A DNA stretch of 64,000 bases from the NCBI RefSeq assembly GCF_000374085.1, contig NZ_KB893553.1:1-64000 (forward strand). Direction: 5' to 3'. The notes under the pieces were generated by a model. The model did not search any database, had not been told where the DNA came from, and worked only from the letters and a program-made list of their open reading frames with translations. This document shows, piece after piece, positions 25,094-34,084 of the stretch. Positions within the stretch are counted from its first letter, which is position 1. Every line of letters begins with the position of its first letter. The stretch comes from Spirosoma spitsbergense DSM 19989 (GTDB lineage: Bacteria; Bacteroidota; Bacteroidia; Cytophagales; Spirosomataceae). Made by a program: the position numbers and the translations under genes.

Positions 25094-27583
25094 ATGAATC
25101 TCGCCGAATCGACCAAAGAGGCTGTCCAGATTGCACAAGCCATCGCCAAAGAGCATCAGCACGAAACAATTGCTCCACCTCATTTAATGCTGGGCCTGCT
25201 ACATAATGACGTAGGATTTGCTTCCTGGCTGGCCAATCTGGGTAAAGACATTTACTTTCTGCGCGACTGGGCTGATTACCGGCTTGAACTATTGCCAAAG
25301 TCGGGGAAGCTGTCCAATGAGCCTTCTGGCGATGGCAATGTACAACAGGCAATGAAACTGGCCGAACTGGTGGCCCTCCAGGTATCGGCCATGAGTGTTG
25401 AGCCACTTCATGTGATGGCCGCTTTGCTGAAAGCGGGCGTTGCCTTTACGGCCGATCAACTCAAATCACTGCCGCTCAATCAGAAAGAACTGCTCGATGC
25501 CGCTGTAGATGACCGGGCAGTTATGGCCGCTATTCAGCCCGCCAATGCCCAGCCGGGTCAGAATGGGACGGACGCGCCTGCTTCGTCGGGCGATTCGGCA
25601 CTCTATAAATTCTGCACCAACAAAACGGACCTGGCCCGGGAGGGTAAGTTCGATAGTATCATTGGCCGGGACAAGGAGCTTCGGTTAATGATTGAAATTC
25701 TGGTTCGGCGGCTGAAACCCAATGTTATGCTGGTTGGCGAACCGGGCGTTGGTAAAACGGCTCTTATCGAAGGCTTCGCCCAGGCACTCATCGCCAGCGA
25801 AGTACCGGCTTCCTTACAGAACTCTCAACTGTTTGAACTGGATTTAGGGTCTTTAGCTGCTGGTGCCTCCTACAAAGGCGAAGTAGAAGATCGCCTGAAA
25901 AAAGTGCTCAAAGAAATCAAGGCATTCGACAAGGCAATTTTGTTCATCGACGAAATTCACATTCTGCTGAATCCCAACGGCACACTGGGTACGGGTGTTG
26001 CCCAGTTGTTGAAACCAGAACTGGCCCGGGGCGAACTGACCGTTATTGGCGCCACAACACTGGACGAGTTCCGACTGTACGTTGAGAAAGATGAAGCGTT
26101 TAGCCGACGGTTTGAGTTGCTGCCCGTTCCCGAACCCGACCTCACCACCGCTCGACGTATGGTGGCTAACGTTCTCCCTTATTTTGAAGAGCACCATAAA
26201 CTAAAGGCAGACTCCGATGTGGCTGGAGAAGCCGTTCGATTAGCCAGCCGGTACATAAAAGATCGGCGCCTTCCCGATGCGGCCGTCGATCTGCTCGACC
26301 GCACCATGGCCGCCATACGAACCATTGGCGAACGGGCACACACCGACCTGACTACCCTCCAGCAGGATCTGATTTCACTCACTACGAAAGTAGCGGAACA
26401 GACAGAAGCCGATCAACTGGATGAATACCGGTGGTTGTTGCGGCAGATGCAAAACAAAGTCAATCCTATTTTACAGCAACAGTTGGAAGACGATACCCAG
26501 CCTGATACGATTGAACTGGCTGAGGTACTCCGCGATTATCTGACGGCCCGGATAACGCAACTGCTTCCCCTGGCCGAAGTCAGACAGGAAACCGTTAGTA
26601 AGCAGGATATTGCGGCCATGATTGCGGCCAAAACGGGCATCCCGCTGGGCAAACTCCAATCGAGTGAGCGTGAGCGGCTCATGACAATGGGCGATATTCT
26701 GCGGAAACGTGTAGTGGGTCAGGACCACGCCGTGAAATCCCTGGCCGCTGCCATCCTCGAATCCCGAGCGGGCCTAACGGGTGGCAAACAACCCATTGGT
26801 GCTTTTTTTCTACTGGGTCCAACGGGTACGGGTAAAACAGAACTGGCTAAAGCACTGGCCGACTTTCTGTTCAACGACGAATCATTTCTGATTCGCTTCG
26901 ATATGTCGGAGTTTAAGGAAGAGCATTCGGCAGCCCTGCTTTATGGCGCACCTCCGGGGTATGTGGGTTACGAACAGGGTGGTTTGCTGGTCAATAAGAT
27001 TCGCGAAAAACCGTACTCCGTCGTTCTGTTCGATGAGATTGAGAAAGCCCACCCGTCGGTATTCGATATTTTCCTGCAAATCCTGGATGAAGGTAAACTC
27101 CATGACCGGTTGGGCAAAGAAGGTGATTTTTCAAACGCTGTCATCCTGTTTACGTCAAACATAGGCAGCGAGTTTATTGTCAAGGAATTTGGTGAGAATA
27201 AAATCCCGGCGGCTAACGACCTGATGGATATTATGTCCCGGCATTTCCGCCCCGAATTCTTGGCCCGTCTAACCGAAATTGTGCCCTTCGCCCCCATCAG
27301 CGAGCAGAATGTCGTACGCATCTTCGACATTCACCTACGGAGCCTGACTGGCTTGTTGACGAAGCAGGGCATTACGCTCGATTTGACAGAACCCGCCCGC
27401 GAGCACCTGGCCCTCACCGGGTTTTCCCCCCGATACGGAGCGCGTCCCCTAAAAGGTGTTATACGAAGCCAACTCCGTCGCCCTATTTCGCAAATGATTA
27501 TTTCGGGCGAATTGAGCAAAGACCAGACCCTGAAAATTGATCTGGATCCAGAGACGAAGGAGTTGAAGTGGGAGGTGAAGTAG
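25094..27583 (+). CDS. tssH: TssH/ClpV, AAA+ ATPase that recycles the T6SS sheath
   Basis: The 829-residue product has the ClpB-like layout. There is an N-terminal Clp repeat domain (about 1-150) and a first AAA+ module with Walker A GEPGVGKT (215-222) and Walker B ILFIDEIH. A middle helical region follows, then a second AAA+ module with Walker A GPTGTGKT (about 575-582) and Walker B VVLFDEIEKAH, and a C-terminal D2-small domain. ClpV-type ATPases extract and unfold contracted TssB/TssC sheath. Neighbouring tssB and tssC favour TssH over a general ClpB. The preceding 219 bases hold no gene and should contain the promoter. Confidence 0.93.
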   Translation: MNLAESTKEAVQIAQAIAKEHQHETIAPPHLMLGLLHNDVGFASWLANLGKDIYFLRDWADYRLELLPKSGKLSNEPSGDGNVQQAMKLAELVALQVSAMSVEPLHVMAALLKAGVAFTADQLKSLPLNQKELLDAAVDDRAVMAAIQPANAQPGQNGTDAPASSGDSALYKFCTNKTDLAREGKFDSIIGRDKELRLMIEILVRRLKPNVMLVGEPGVGKTALIEGFAQALIASEVPASLQNSQLFELDLGSLAAGASYKGEVEDRLKKVLKEIKAFDKAILFIDEIHILLNPNGTLGTGVAQLLKPELARGELTVIGATTLDEFRLYVEKDEAFSRRFELLPVPEPDLTTARRMVANVLPYFEEHHKLKADSDVAGEAVRLASRYIKDRRLPDAAVDLLDRTMAAIRTIGERAHTDLTTLQQDLISLTTKVAEQTEADQLDEYRWLLRQMQNKVNPILQQQLEDDTQPDTIELAEVLRDYLTARITQLLPLAEVRQETVSKQDIAAMIAAKTGIPLGKLQSSERERLMTMGDILRKRVVGQDHAVKSLAAAILESRAGLTGGKQPIGAFFLLGPTGTGKTELAKALADFLFNDESFLIRFDMSEFKEEHSAALLYGAPPGYVGYEQGGLLVNKIREKPYSVVLFDEIEKAHPSVFDIFLQILDEGKLHDRLGKEGDFSNAVILFTSNIGSEFIVKEFGENKIPAANDLMDIMSRHFRPEFLARLTEIVPFAPISEQNVVRIFDIHLRSLTGLLTKQGITLDLTEPAREHLALTGFSPRYGARPLKGVIRSQLRRPISQMIISGELSKDQTLKIDLDPETKELKWEVK

Positions 27584-27613
27584 GAAGGTAATCTTAAATT
27601 GATAGCGATACTT

Positions 27614-28696
27614 ATGGATAATTACTGCCTTACTGATCCTTTGGCATTTTCTATGCGAATTGATTATATCAACGCATTGACAAATGAATGCTTATCAACT
27701 CAATATGTTCCTAACAACTGTCTTCATTCCTATGCAGTCGTTACCGTTAATCCTGATGATAAGAAAGTATCAGTAACTATAGACGGTGCTCGTGTTTCTG
27801 AAACGGAGTTGAAAAAATACCTCCCAACGGCTGAGAAGGCCATACAGCATGGGAGTAAAGCAAAAGAAATTTCGCATGCGTTTGGAGAACATTTTTCGAT
27901 TGACTCCCATACTAGGCAAGGTTTATTCCGGAAAGACTCTATTAACGTACTTACAGTTAGCCAAAAAATAAAACGTGATGGAAAAACATTTGTCGAGCCA
28001 CTACATCGCTACGAGACCTACCAAAGCCCAGTCAGTAATCGAGTAAAACCCACTGTAATAAAGGACTCAGTAATTAAAGCGTCAAAGCCCGCTTCCAAAA
28101 TGGCTTATCGCTCAACCCAGGTAGTTGGTGTTCTACAAAAAGGGGCAGGAGCGGCAGGGAAAGTACTTAAGACCTTCGATTATGTTGAAAAAGGCATAAA
28201 GATTAAGGAAATCACAGAAGCAGCACAAGAAGGCGATTATAAAAAAGCCAGCCGAAAAAGTGGGGGATTCGCCGGGGGCGAACTGGGACAGAAAGGAGGG
28301 GTAATGTTGGCAACTATGGCAGGGGCCGCATTGGTTACCGCCGAGATTGTGGCAGCTCCGATTGCTGTACCGGTCACCCTATTACTGATTGCCATTTGTG
28401 CCTATTCAGGAGACACAGTCGGCGAGAAGGTGGGTGAAGTAATTGGTGACTCTTTGTACGATAGTGGCAATTCACTATATGACAAAGTAGTCAAAACTCC
28501 AAAAGTAAATGAACCCCTAACGAAGGCACTGGAAAAGCAATCAGGTGCTAACGTGACGAATTCGCAGACAGCCATTAAGCCCAACCCGAATGACATAGTA
28601 GGAACAATCGGCATACGTTTTGGTGATGGCAGTTATTCTGAGGGGACTGTTCTCCGGTCAGATTATCGGGGGGATGATTACAGACCAACCCCGTAA
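27614..28696 (+). CDS. Putative membrane-active T6SS effector
   Basis: The start is uncertain: ATG 27614 is used, ATG 27653 (MRIDYINALTNE) is possible, and an in-frame TTG lies at 27599. The product is about 360 residues. The N-terminal part is unremarkable. From about residue 225 a Gly/Ala-rich hydrophobic stretch runs through two adjacent membrane-type segments (VMLATMAGAALVTAEIVAA and VPVTLLLIAICAY). It is followed by a Gly-zipper-like GEKVGEVIGDSLYDSG. That kind of region is common in polymorphic toxins and pore formers. The sequence is visibly AT-richer than tssH and tssB, between which it is inserted. No immunity gene is evident next to it. Confidence 0.55.
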   Translation: MDNYCLTDPLAFSMRIDYINALTNECLSTQYVPNNCLHSYAVVTVNPDDKKVSVTIDGARVSETELKKYLPTAEKAIQHGSKAKEISHAFGEHFSIDSHTRQGLFRKDSINVLTVSQKIKRDGKTFVEPLHRYETYQSPVSNRVKPTVIKDSVIKASKPASKMAYRSTQVVGVLQKGAGAAGKVLKTFDYVEKGIKIKEITEAAQEGDYKKASRKSGGFAGGELGQKGGVMLATMAGAALVTAEIVAAPIAVPVTLLLIAICAYSGDTVGEKVGEVIGDSLYDSGNSLYDKVVKTPKVNEPLTKALEKQSGANVTNSQTAIKPNPNDIVGTIGIRFGDGSYSEGTVLRSDYRGDDYRPTP

Positions 28697-28893
28697 GTGG
28701 ACAATCGAATTGGACCTATATCCTGTTGATAGGAATCGAGAATCGATTATTTTTATCCGTTTACTGAACGAAGTAAAACGCCATTATCTACCGTTTACAC
28801 AGAACCCTTGTACTTTTTTCACCTAATGTTTGCAAAACTGAAAAACTCCCTTTATTATTGATTCTTAATCAATTATCCACAACATTTTAGGTT

Positions 28894-29346
28894 ATGCAGC
28901 CAACAATGAATATGCCCGGCGCGTGGGCAGCCTACAAAGATATCCCTCCCAGTCTTTCCCCAATCAGTCAGAACAAAACGCTCTACGTTGGCAAATTTAA
29001 CGATGAGATGGCGCAGGAACCCGACGCAGTCGAAGGGCTGGAATCGGTTAACGATGTGCTGAACTATTACAAGCCCGAATCATCCGTCATGATGTATGAC
29101 CAGGAAGGGGCTCCTGCTACGGAAACATTCGAGTTTCGTAAAATGGGCGATTTCTCCCAGGAGGGTTTAGTTGAGCAAAGCCCTTTACTGCGTGAATTAT
29201 CGGCGCAGATGCGCAACCTGCAAAAATTGGACCGTCACCTTCGGTCTAACAAATTACTCCAGACGGCCTTACAAAATCCCCAGGCAAAGCAAATTGTGCT
29301 TGATATGGTTCAGCAAATGATCGACGAACTTGAAGAAGTTTCCTAG
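28894..29346 (+). CDS. tssB: TssB, T6SS contractile sheath small subunit
   Basis: The 150-residue product matches the length and character of the small sheath protein. It has an early YVGKFND strand, a central FEFRKMGDFSQEGLVEQS segment and the helical C-terminus LRELSAQMRNLQKLDRHLRS typical of TssB. It is followed 57 bases later by tssC. TssB and TssC together form the sheath around the Hcp tube. The 197 bases upstream hold no gene and may carry the promoter of the core operon. Confidence 0.93.
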   Translation: MQPTMNMPGAWAAYKDIPPSLSPISQNKTLYVGKFNDEMAQEPDAVEGLESVNDVLNYYKPESSVMMYDQEGAPATETFEFRKMGDFSQEGLVEQSPLLRELSAQMRNLQKLDRHLRSNKLLQTALQNPQAKQIVLDMVQQMIDELEEVS

Positions 29347-29403
29347 ACCATTGCACAACCTATAATTGTTTCTATCTGACAAATCCTTTACTCTTTCACT
29401 AAA

Positions 29404-30810
29404 ATGGCTGAGGCTGAGAAAAGTACGTCGGCGGGAAAACCCGTACGCGAACGTGAATCGACTACTCCTGCTGTACCCATCGAACAGCAAATTACCCAAC
29501 TACAGCAGATGCGGCTTGGAGGGTTTAAACTTCTGGAAACCAGTATTGACGGAAGCGAGATCTTTAGTCCTGAACGCAAAGCCCGCAAGAGCATTTTTCT
29601 GACCGACGAATCACGCAAAGAGGATCGGAAAGTGCTCAAAGACCGGCTCAAGCTCTGGAAAGAAATGCTTAGCAAAGAGGGGATTTCGGTGATGGACCTT
29701 GCCAAAGAGGTAGACGATAAATTCAAAGCAACCGAAAAACTTTACAAAGACAATCTATCTACCGTTGTCAGTGAAATCCGCGATATGGAAAGTACCTACA
29801 AAGGAGTCGATCTATTCTTTAAGAATGCCGAAACAAGCGGGCTTAAAATTCGGAATATCGTTTTCACGAATGCCGCATTAGAACAACTCAATCCAGCAGA
29901 TCCGACCAACGCCGAGACAATCGAGCATATCAAAAACGAAATCCATAAAGTGTATAACCGGTTCGATTTACGCGAGAGTTATTCGCTGATGGTTATTCCG
30001 GGCTATTTGGGCAGTAAACGGGCGGTTGACGGCTGGGCCAAGATTGCTTATGACCACAAGGTGATGCTCGTAACGGATTACCAGAATTTAGATTCGCTCA
30101 AAGAAACACTCAAAGAGTTTCAGCGCGAAAAACTGGCCGCCGATGAAGGCCGCCTGTCAAATGTGCTGATGGCCTGTAACCCAATTGTGGGCCGGGGAAA
30201 ATACGAAGATCTCGAAGAACTGGACGACCTGTACGTGAATCCATCATCGGCCATTGCCGGAAAAATGTACATGAACTTGATTTCTCAGGTATCGGCCGGT
30301 TACCAGTACGGCTCCCTTGAAGATGTAGATGGAGCACGCTTCGATTTGTTGAAAACCGAAGTGGGTGAACTGGAAAATCAGGGGCTGATTCCGCTCACGA
30401 AAGAATTCGGAAAAGTCATTGCCTTTTCAGGTAAAACGCTTTACAGTGGCTCCAATATCGGCCTGAAAACATACTCGGTCGTTCGGGTTTTCGACTGGAT
30501 TATGAAAGTGCTCATGTGCTTTCTTAATAAGCGGGCAATGGAAAACTGGAGTGGTAAAATTGAACGCGAGATTACGGAAGAAATTATTCAGTTTCTGGAT
30601 CAGATCAAAGGGCCGGGTAAAATCATTGAGCGTTTTGAGGCTCCGCAGTTTCGTCAGGACCCCATTCAGAAAGACCGCATTTTCGTGGACATCAACATTA
30701 CACCGTTCTTCCCGGCCAAAACCTTCGTCATCGGGTTACACGGCGAACGCGGTCGGGACGAGAACACAGGTCGTCGTGGTGACTTTAAAGGGGATGTTGC
30801 CCAACGGTAA
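29404..30810 (+). CDS. tssC: TssC, T6SS contractile sheath large subunit
   Basis: The 468-residue product has the expected length for TssC. Residues about 100-250 carry SEIRDMESTYKGVDLFFKNA and a LMVIPGYLGS segment, and the C-terminal sheath domain includes LIPLTKEFGKVIAFSG and VDINITPFFPAKTFVIGL. These resemble conserved parts of the Bacteroidota TssC. It interlocks with TssB to form the contractile sheath. It lies directly upstream of the first hcp gene with a 13-base gap. Confidence 0.93.
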   Translation: MAEAEKSTSAGKPVRERESTTPAVPIEQQITQLQQMRLGGFKLLETSIDGSEIFSPERKARKSIFLTDESRKEDRKVLKDRLKLWKEMLSKEGISVMDLAKEVDDKFKATEKLYKDNLSTVVSEIRDMESTYKGVDLFFKNAETSGLKIRNIVFTNAALEQLNPADPTNAETIEHIKNEIHKVYNRFDLRESYSLMVIPGYLGSKRAVDGWAKIAYDHKVMLVTDYQNLDSLKETLKEFQREKLAADEGRLSNVLMACNPIVGRGKYEDLEELDDLYVNPSSAIAGKMYMNLISQVSAGYQYGSLEDVDGARFDLLKTEVGELENQGLIPLTKEFGKVIAFSGKTLYSGSNIGLKTYSVVRVFDWIMKVLMCFLNKRAMENWSGKIEREITEEIIQFLDQIKGPGKIIERFEAPQFRQDPIQKDRIFVDINITPFFPAKTFVIGLHGERGRDENTGRRGDFKGDVAQR

Positions 30811-30823
30811 TTCATAAACGGCT

Positions 30824-31228
30824 ATGCCTTCATTTAGCGCCCGGTTTAATGTCGGTAATTTTTCTACACTTGTCAACTACGTCTATTTTGATATCAATCA
30901 GGCTGTTGATTCGCTGGGGAGACCGGCATCATTGACAAGGGGTGGAAAAATTACGGTTGAGTTTAACTCGACCGACAACAATGAAGTAGCCGAATGGATG
31001 GCCAATCCAGACAAAAAACTGGATGGTAACATTGTCTTCTACGATATGAATCAGCAGATTTCGCTGAAGAAACTGGAGTTTAAAAATGCTTATTGCGTCG
31101 ATTTGCTGGAGCGATTCGATGCAACCACGTCCAGTACACATATGGTCACGATTATCACGATTTCACCGGAAACAATAACCGTGGGTGGAATCATTCTGGA
31201 TAATCGCTGGCCAGAGTCCGTTAGTTAA
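30824..31228 (+). CDS. tssD: TssD/Hcp paralogue 1, T6SS tube protein
   Basis: The 134-residue product has the subtype iii Hcp pattern: FSARFNVG at the start, DSLGRPASLTRGG, then EWMANPDKKLDGNIVFYD, KKLEFKNAYCVDLLERFD and a C-terminal ISPETITVGG. These proteins form hexameric rings that stack into the inner tube and can carry small effectors. It directly follows tssC, which makes it the likely main tube subunit. Two further paralogues follow within 3 kb. Confidence 0.92.
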   Translation: MPSFSARFNVGNFSTLVNYVYFDINQAVDSLGRPASLTRGGKITVEFNSTDNNEVAEWMANPDKKLDGNIVFYDMNQQISLKKLEFKNAYCVDLLERFDATTSSTHMVTIITISPETITVGGIILDNRWPESVS

Positions 31229-31283
31229 GAACGGACACCGAATTTTAACAAGTTTTATACTACTCACACTATCCATTCACACC

Positions 31284-31706
31284 ATGGCAGCTTCGTTTGC
31301 CGCCGATTTTTACGTTGCTGGAAAAATGCCCCCCTTTCGGGTACTAACCTGCGAATACCACCTCACCCAGCCGACCGACCCTAGAGGCCGCCCGTCGGCT
31401 GGGGTTCGCAGTGGTTTGATTCGGATTTCACTGGTGGGGAACGATTATGCTACACTCACCGATTGGGCTATTCGCCCCGATTTAGCCTACAACGGTAAAA
31501 TCGTCTTTAAAGACCTCACCAACAAAACGCTCAAGACACTGACATTCGAACAGTGCTACTGCGTTTCGTACCGGGAAATCTTTACCCCTCACGATGGAAT
31601 CGATTCTGCCTATACGTTCGATTTGGGCCTGACAGCAGCCAAAATGGAACTGAATGGTATGCTCCACGACAATCAGTGGCTGGATTGGCGACGTGATGCT
31701 CAATAG
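31284..31706 (+). CDS. tssD: TssD/Hcp paralogue 2
   Basis: ATG 31284 (MAASFAADFYVAG) is chosen because upstream in-frame starts run into the previous gene. The 140-residue product aligns with paralogue 1: TDPRGRPSAGVRSG, DWAIRPDLAYNGKIVFKD, LKTLTFEQCYCVSYREIF and the C-terminal MLHDNQW. It is more diverged than paralogue 3. It lies between paralogue 1 and vgrG with gaps of 55 and 23 bases. It may be a specialised Hcp for particular cargo or a cap/adaptor near the spike. Confidence 0.87.
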   Translation: MAASFAADFYVAGKMPPFRVLTCEYHLTQPTDPRGRPSAGVRSGLIRISLVGNDYATLTDWAIRPDLAYNGKIVFKDLTNKTLKTLTFEQCYCVSYREIFTPHDGIDSAYTFDLGLTAAKMELNGMLHDNQWLDWRRDAQ

Positions 31707-31729
31707 CTCCACCGCAAAAAACCATAACA

Positions 31730-33541
31730 ATGGCTCAACAGGTTACAGTAAACGTTTCGGTTGGTGGTGAAGTTCTCAAACATTTCACGCACCTGCGCAT
31801 CGATCAGTCGATGTTTACGCACCATACGTTTGAAATCGTTGTGCCCATTGAGGATATAGAGGGCAAGGGAGCATTTTTCTTCCAGTCTGCCCATCAGCGA
31901 CTGTGCGGGAAACCTATTTCAATTAGCTTCAAGCCCTTTTATAAAAATGTTCCGCATAATTTTGAGTTTAAGGGAGTTGTAACCGAATTAGTGTTGCATA
32001 ACGACAGCGAGATGGTGAACTCCTACATCATAAAAGGACACAGTCCAACGATTTTGCTGGAAGATGGTACCCAGCGTCGTACGTTTCAGGTGCAATCACT
32101 GGGTGAAATTTTTAGTGGGATTTTATTTGACTATCCATCAAATATTCTGGCCAGCAGCGTAAGTCCCAAAAACAAGGAAAAGCTGAATTACAAGGCGCAG
32201 TACGACGAAAGTAATTTTGATTTTATGAGCCGCCTGGCGGCCGAATACGGCGAGTGGTTCTACTACGACGGTACGCAGCTAGTTATTGGCAAACCTGGTA
32301 CCGTTACGCAGCCCTTCGTTGTGGATGGGGTGCAGCATTTCGATATGGCAATAGGCCTTAAGCCCACCCGCTTTGGCATGTTGCATTATAATTACGTGAA
32401 GCACGAATATTACAGCAGCGGTAGCTCGCAGGTTGATTTGGGTCAGTTTGGTTCGTTTGCTTTTGGGCAGTCGCAGAGTTTATTCGGCCAGCCAGCACAA
32501 CTGTGGCCGTTGAAAGACGTTCAGGCCCAGGGGCAACTCGATAGTGCTATTCAGGCATTGAACGCGTCCAATGCGGCCGATTTGGTCCGGTTTCAGGGAT
32601 CAGGCGAAAACCCTAACCTGAGTATTGGCGTGATGGTCAATGTAACGGGGCAGAAGCTCAACAGCCTGAAGCAATTTGAACAGGTGCCGGTTGGGAAATA
32701 CCGCATCACGCACATTACCCACACCGTTGACAACATCGGGAACTACGAGAATTTTTTTGAGGCTATTCCCGATGCCGCTGCATTTCCTCCACGCAACCCC
32801 CACGCCCGTATGCCGGTGGCACTGCCCGAAATTGCGACCGTCATTACCAACGAAGATCCACTCAAACTAGGCCGCGTAAAAGTGCAGTTTCACTGGCCCA
32901 ACCAACTGTATGGTAAGTCGTCGTGGATACGGGTCGCCTTCCCTTATACGGGCAGCGACCGGGGCATGTTGTTCATTCCCGAAAAGGACGATCAGGTCAT
33001 CATCAGCTACGAGGCCAATCACGTCGATTTTCCGCTGGTAGTGGGCAGTATCTATCATAAGTCGCCCAGTACCAGTTACTGGTTTGACGATAATTTACAG
33101 AAGATTATCCGCACAAAGGGTGGCAACAAGATAGTACTGAAAGACAAGCCCGGCGAGCAGGAAGTGTTCATCACCAACGCCAATAAAAAGGGAACCAACC
33201 TGCACATTTCGTTCAAAGGCGATGGAACCATTACACTTCATACCGAAGGCTTAATTCAACTGGAGGCTAAAAACATTAAGATGACGGCCAAAGAAAGCAT
33301 TGAGATGAATGCTAAAAATATGACCGTCAACATCCAGAAGGATCTAAAAACATCGTCGACAAAAACGGATATGTCCGCTACTAATGAAATTAAACTGGGA
33401 GCCATGAAAATAGCCGCCAGTGCACAACAGGAAGCATCCATTTCATCGGGGTTAAAAACCGAAGTAAAAGGAACCACGGTCGAGGTAAGTGGCAATGGAA
33501 TGGTCGATATAAAGGCACCGATGGTAAAAATCAATTCGTAA
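31730..33541 (+). CDS. tssI: TssI/VgrG spike protein
   Basis: The 603-residue product has the gp27-like part at about 1-360, with DESNFDFMSRLAAEYGEWFYYDG as a landmark. The gp5 OB-fold follows at about 365-455 (DPLKLGRVKVQFHWP, SWIRVAFPYTG, DQVIISYEANHVDFPLVVGS). A repetitive beta-prism C-terminus contains LHTEGLIQLEAKNIKMTAKE-type repeats. There is no extra effector domain, so cargo must be attached via PAAR and adaptors. It is preceded by two hcp genes and followed by a third. Confidence 0.94.
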   Translation: MAQQVTVNVSVGGEVLKHFTHLRIDQSMFTHHTFEIVVPIEDIEGKGAFFFQSAHQRLCGKPISISFKPFYKNVPHNFEFKGVVTELVLHNDSEMVNSYIIKGHSPTILLEDGTQRRTFQVQSLGEIFSGILFDYPSNILASSVSPKNKEKLNYKAQYDESNFDFMSRLAAEYGEWFYYDGTQLVIGKPGTVTQPFVVDGVQHFDMAIGLKPTRFGMLHYNYVKHEYYSSGSSQVDLGQFGSFAFGQSQSLFGQPAQLWPLKDVQAQGQLDSAIQALNASNAADLVRFQGSGENPNLSIGVMVNVTGQKLNSLKQFEQVPVGKYRITHITHTVDNIGNYENFFEAIPDAAAFPPRNPHARMPVALPEIATVITNEDPLKLGRVKVQFHWPNQLYGKSSWIRVAFPYTGSDRGMLFIPEKDDQVIISYEANHVDFPLVVGSIYHKSPSTSYWFDDNLQKIIRTKGGNKIVLKDKPGEQEVFITNANKKGTNLHISFKGDGTITLHTEGLIQLEAKNIKMTAKESIEMNAKNMTVNIQKDLKTSSTKTDMSATNEIKLGAMKIAASAQQEASISSGLKTEVKGTTVEVSGNGMVDIKAPMVKINS

Positions 33542-33594
33542 GCAAAACCAATTTTTCAAACAAACATAGTTCCACCCTAAAACAATAATTTAGT

Positions 33595-34020
33595 ATGCCA
33601 GCATCCGCTATTGCCGCTTATTTTAACGTCGCAGGTATCGCCGACACCGAAGTCCAGAAGTGTTTTTATGAACTTCGCCGGTCTATTGACCAGAAAGGTC
33701 GCCCTTCCTCTATTACCCAGGGCGGAACAATTACCGTTGAAATCGTGTCGAGTGACACCGATTCTGCCCTTGCCGACTGGATGGCGAACTCCTACAAAGA
33801 GTCCGACGGGGAAATCAAATTTCTTGACGAAAAGAAATCGACGTTAAAAGAAATTAAGTTTCAGAAAGCCCGTTGTGTCAGCTTTGCCGAGCGGTTCGAC
33901 AAAACGCCCGACCCTTCCTATCCTGAACGTCCATCCATGACGCTGACCTTGACGATCTCTGCCGAGAAAATCAGCTTTAGTGGTGCCGAACATGATAACA
34001 AGTGGGACGATAAGGCGTAA
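33595..34020 (+). CDS. tssD: TssD/Hcp paralogue 3
   Basis: The 141-residue product follows the Hcp pattern: AAYFNVAG, DQKGRPSSITQGGTI, DWMANSYKESDGEIKFLD, KEIKFQKARCVSFAERFD and a C-terminal GAEHDNKW. It follows vgrG by 53 bases and is followed by a strong bidirectional hairpin. Its position next to vgrG suggests a tube variant for a particular cargo set. Confidence 0.9.
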   Translation: MPASAIAAYFNVAGIADTEVQKCFYELRRSIDQKGRPSSITQGGTITVEIVSSDTDSALADWMANSYKESDGEIKFLDEKKSTLKEIKFQKARCVSFAERFDKTPDPSYPERPSMTLTLTISAEKISFSGAEHDNKWDDKA

Positions 34021-34029
34021 CCAGCATAA

Positions 34030-34080
34030 CCGAGCGAAAACGTATTCGAGCCTTACGGGGATGAATACGTTTTCGCTCGG
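34030..34080. terminator. Perfect 18-bp hairpin between convergent hcp and tssN
   Basis: CCGAGCGAAAACGTATTC (34030-34047) is perfectly complementary to GAATACGTTTTCGCTCGG (34063-34080), with a 15-base loop. It lies in the 64 bases between the hcp stop and the tssN stop on the opposite strand, as expected for a bidirectional terminator. Confidence 0.85.
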
Positions 34081-34084
34081 TTGC

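Noticed and set aside
27614-28696. Structural T6SS gene
   Set aside because: No similarity to a known Tss protein, and composition and hydrophobic C-terminus fit an effector better.
28620-28826. 68-codon frame overlapping the end of the putative effector gene, considered as an immunity gene
   Set aside because: It lies largely in the last part of the effector gene in another frame, has no recognisable motif, and its downstream part has no support beyond being open.
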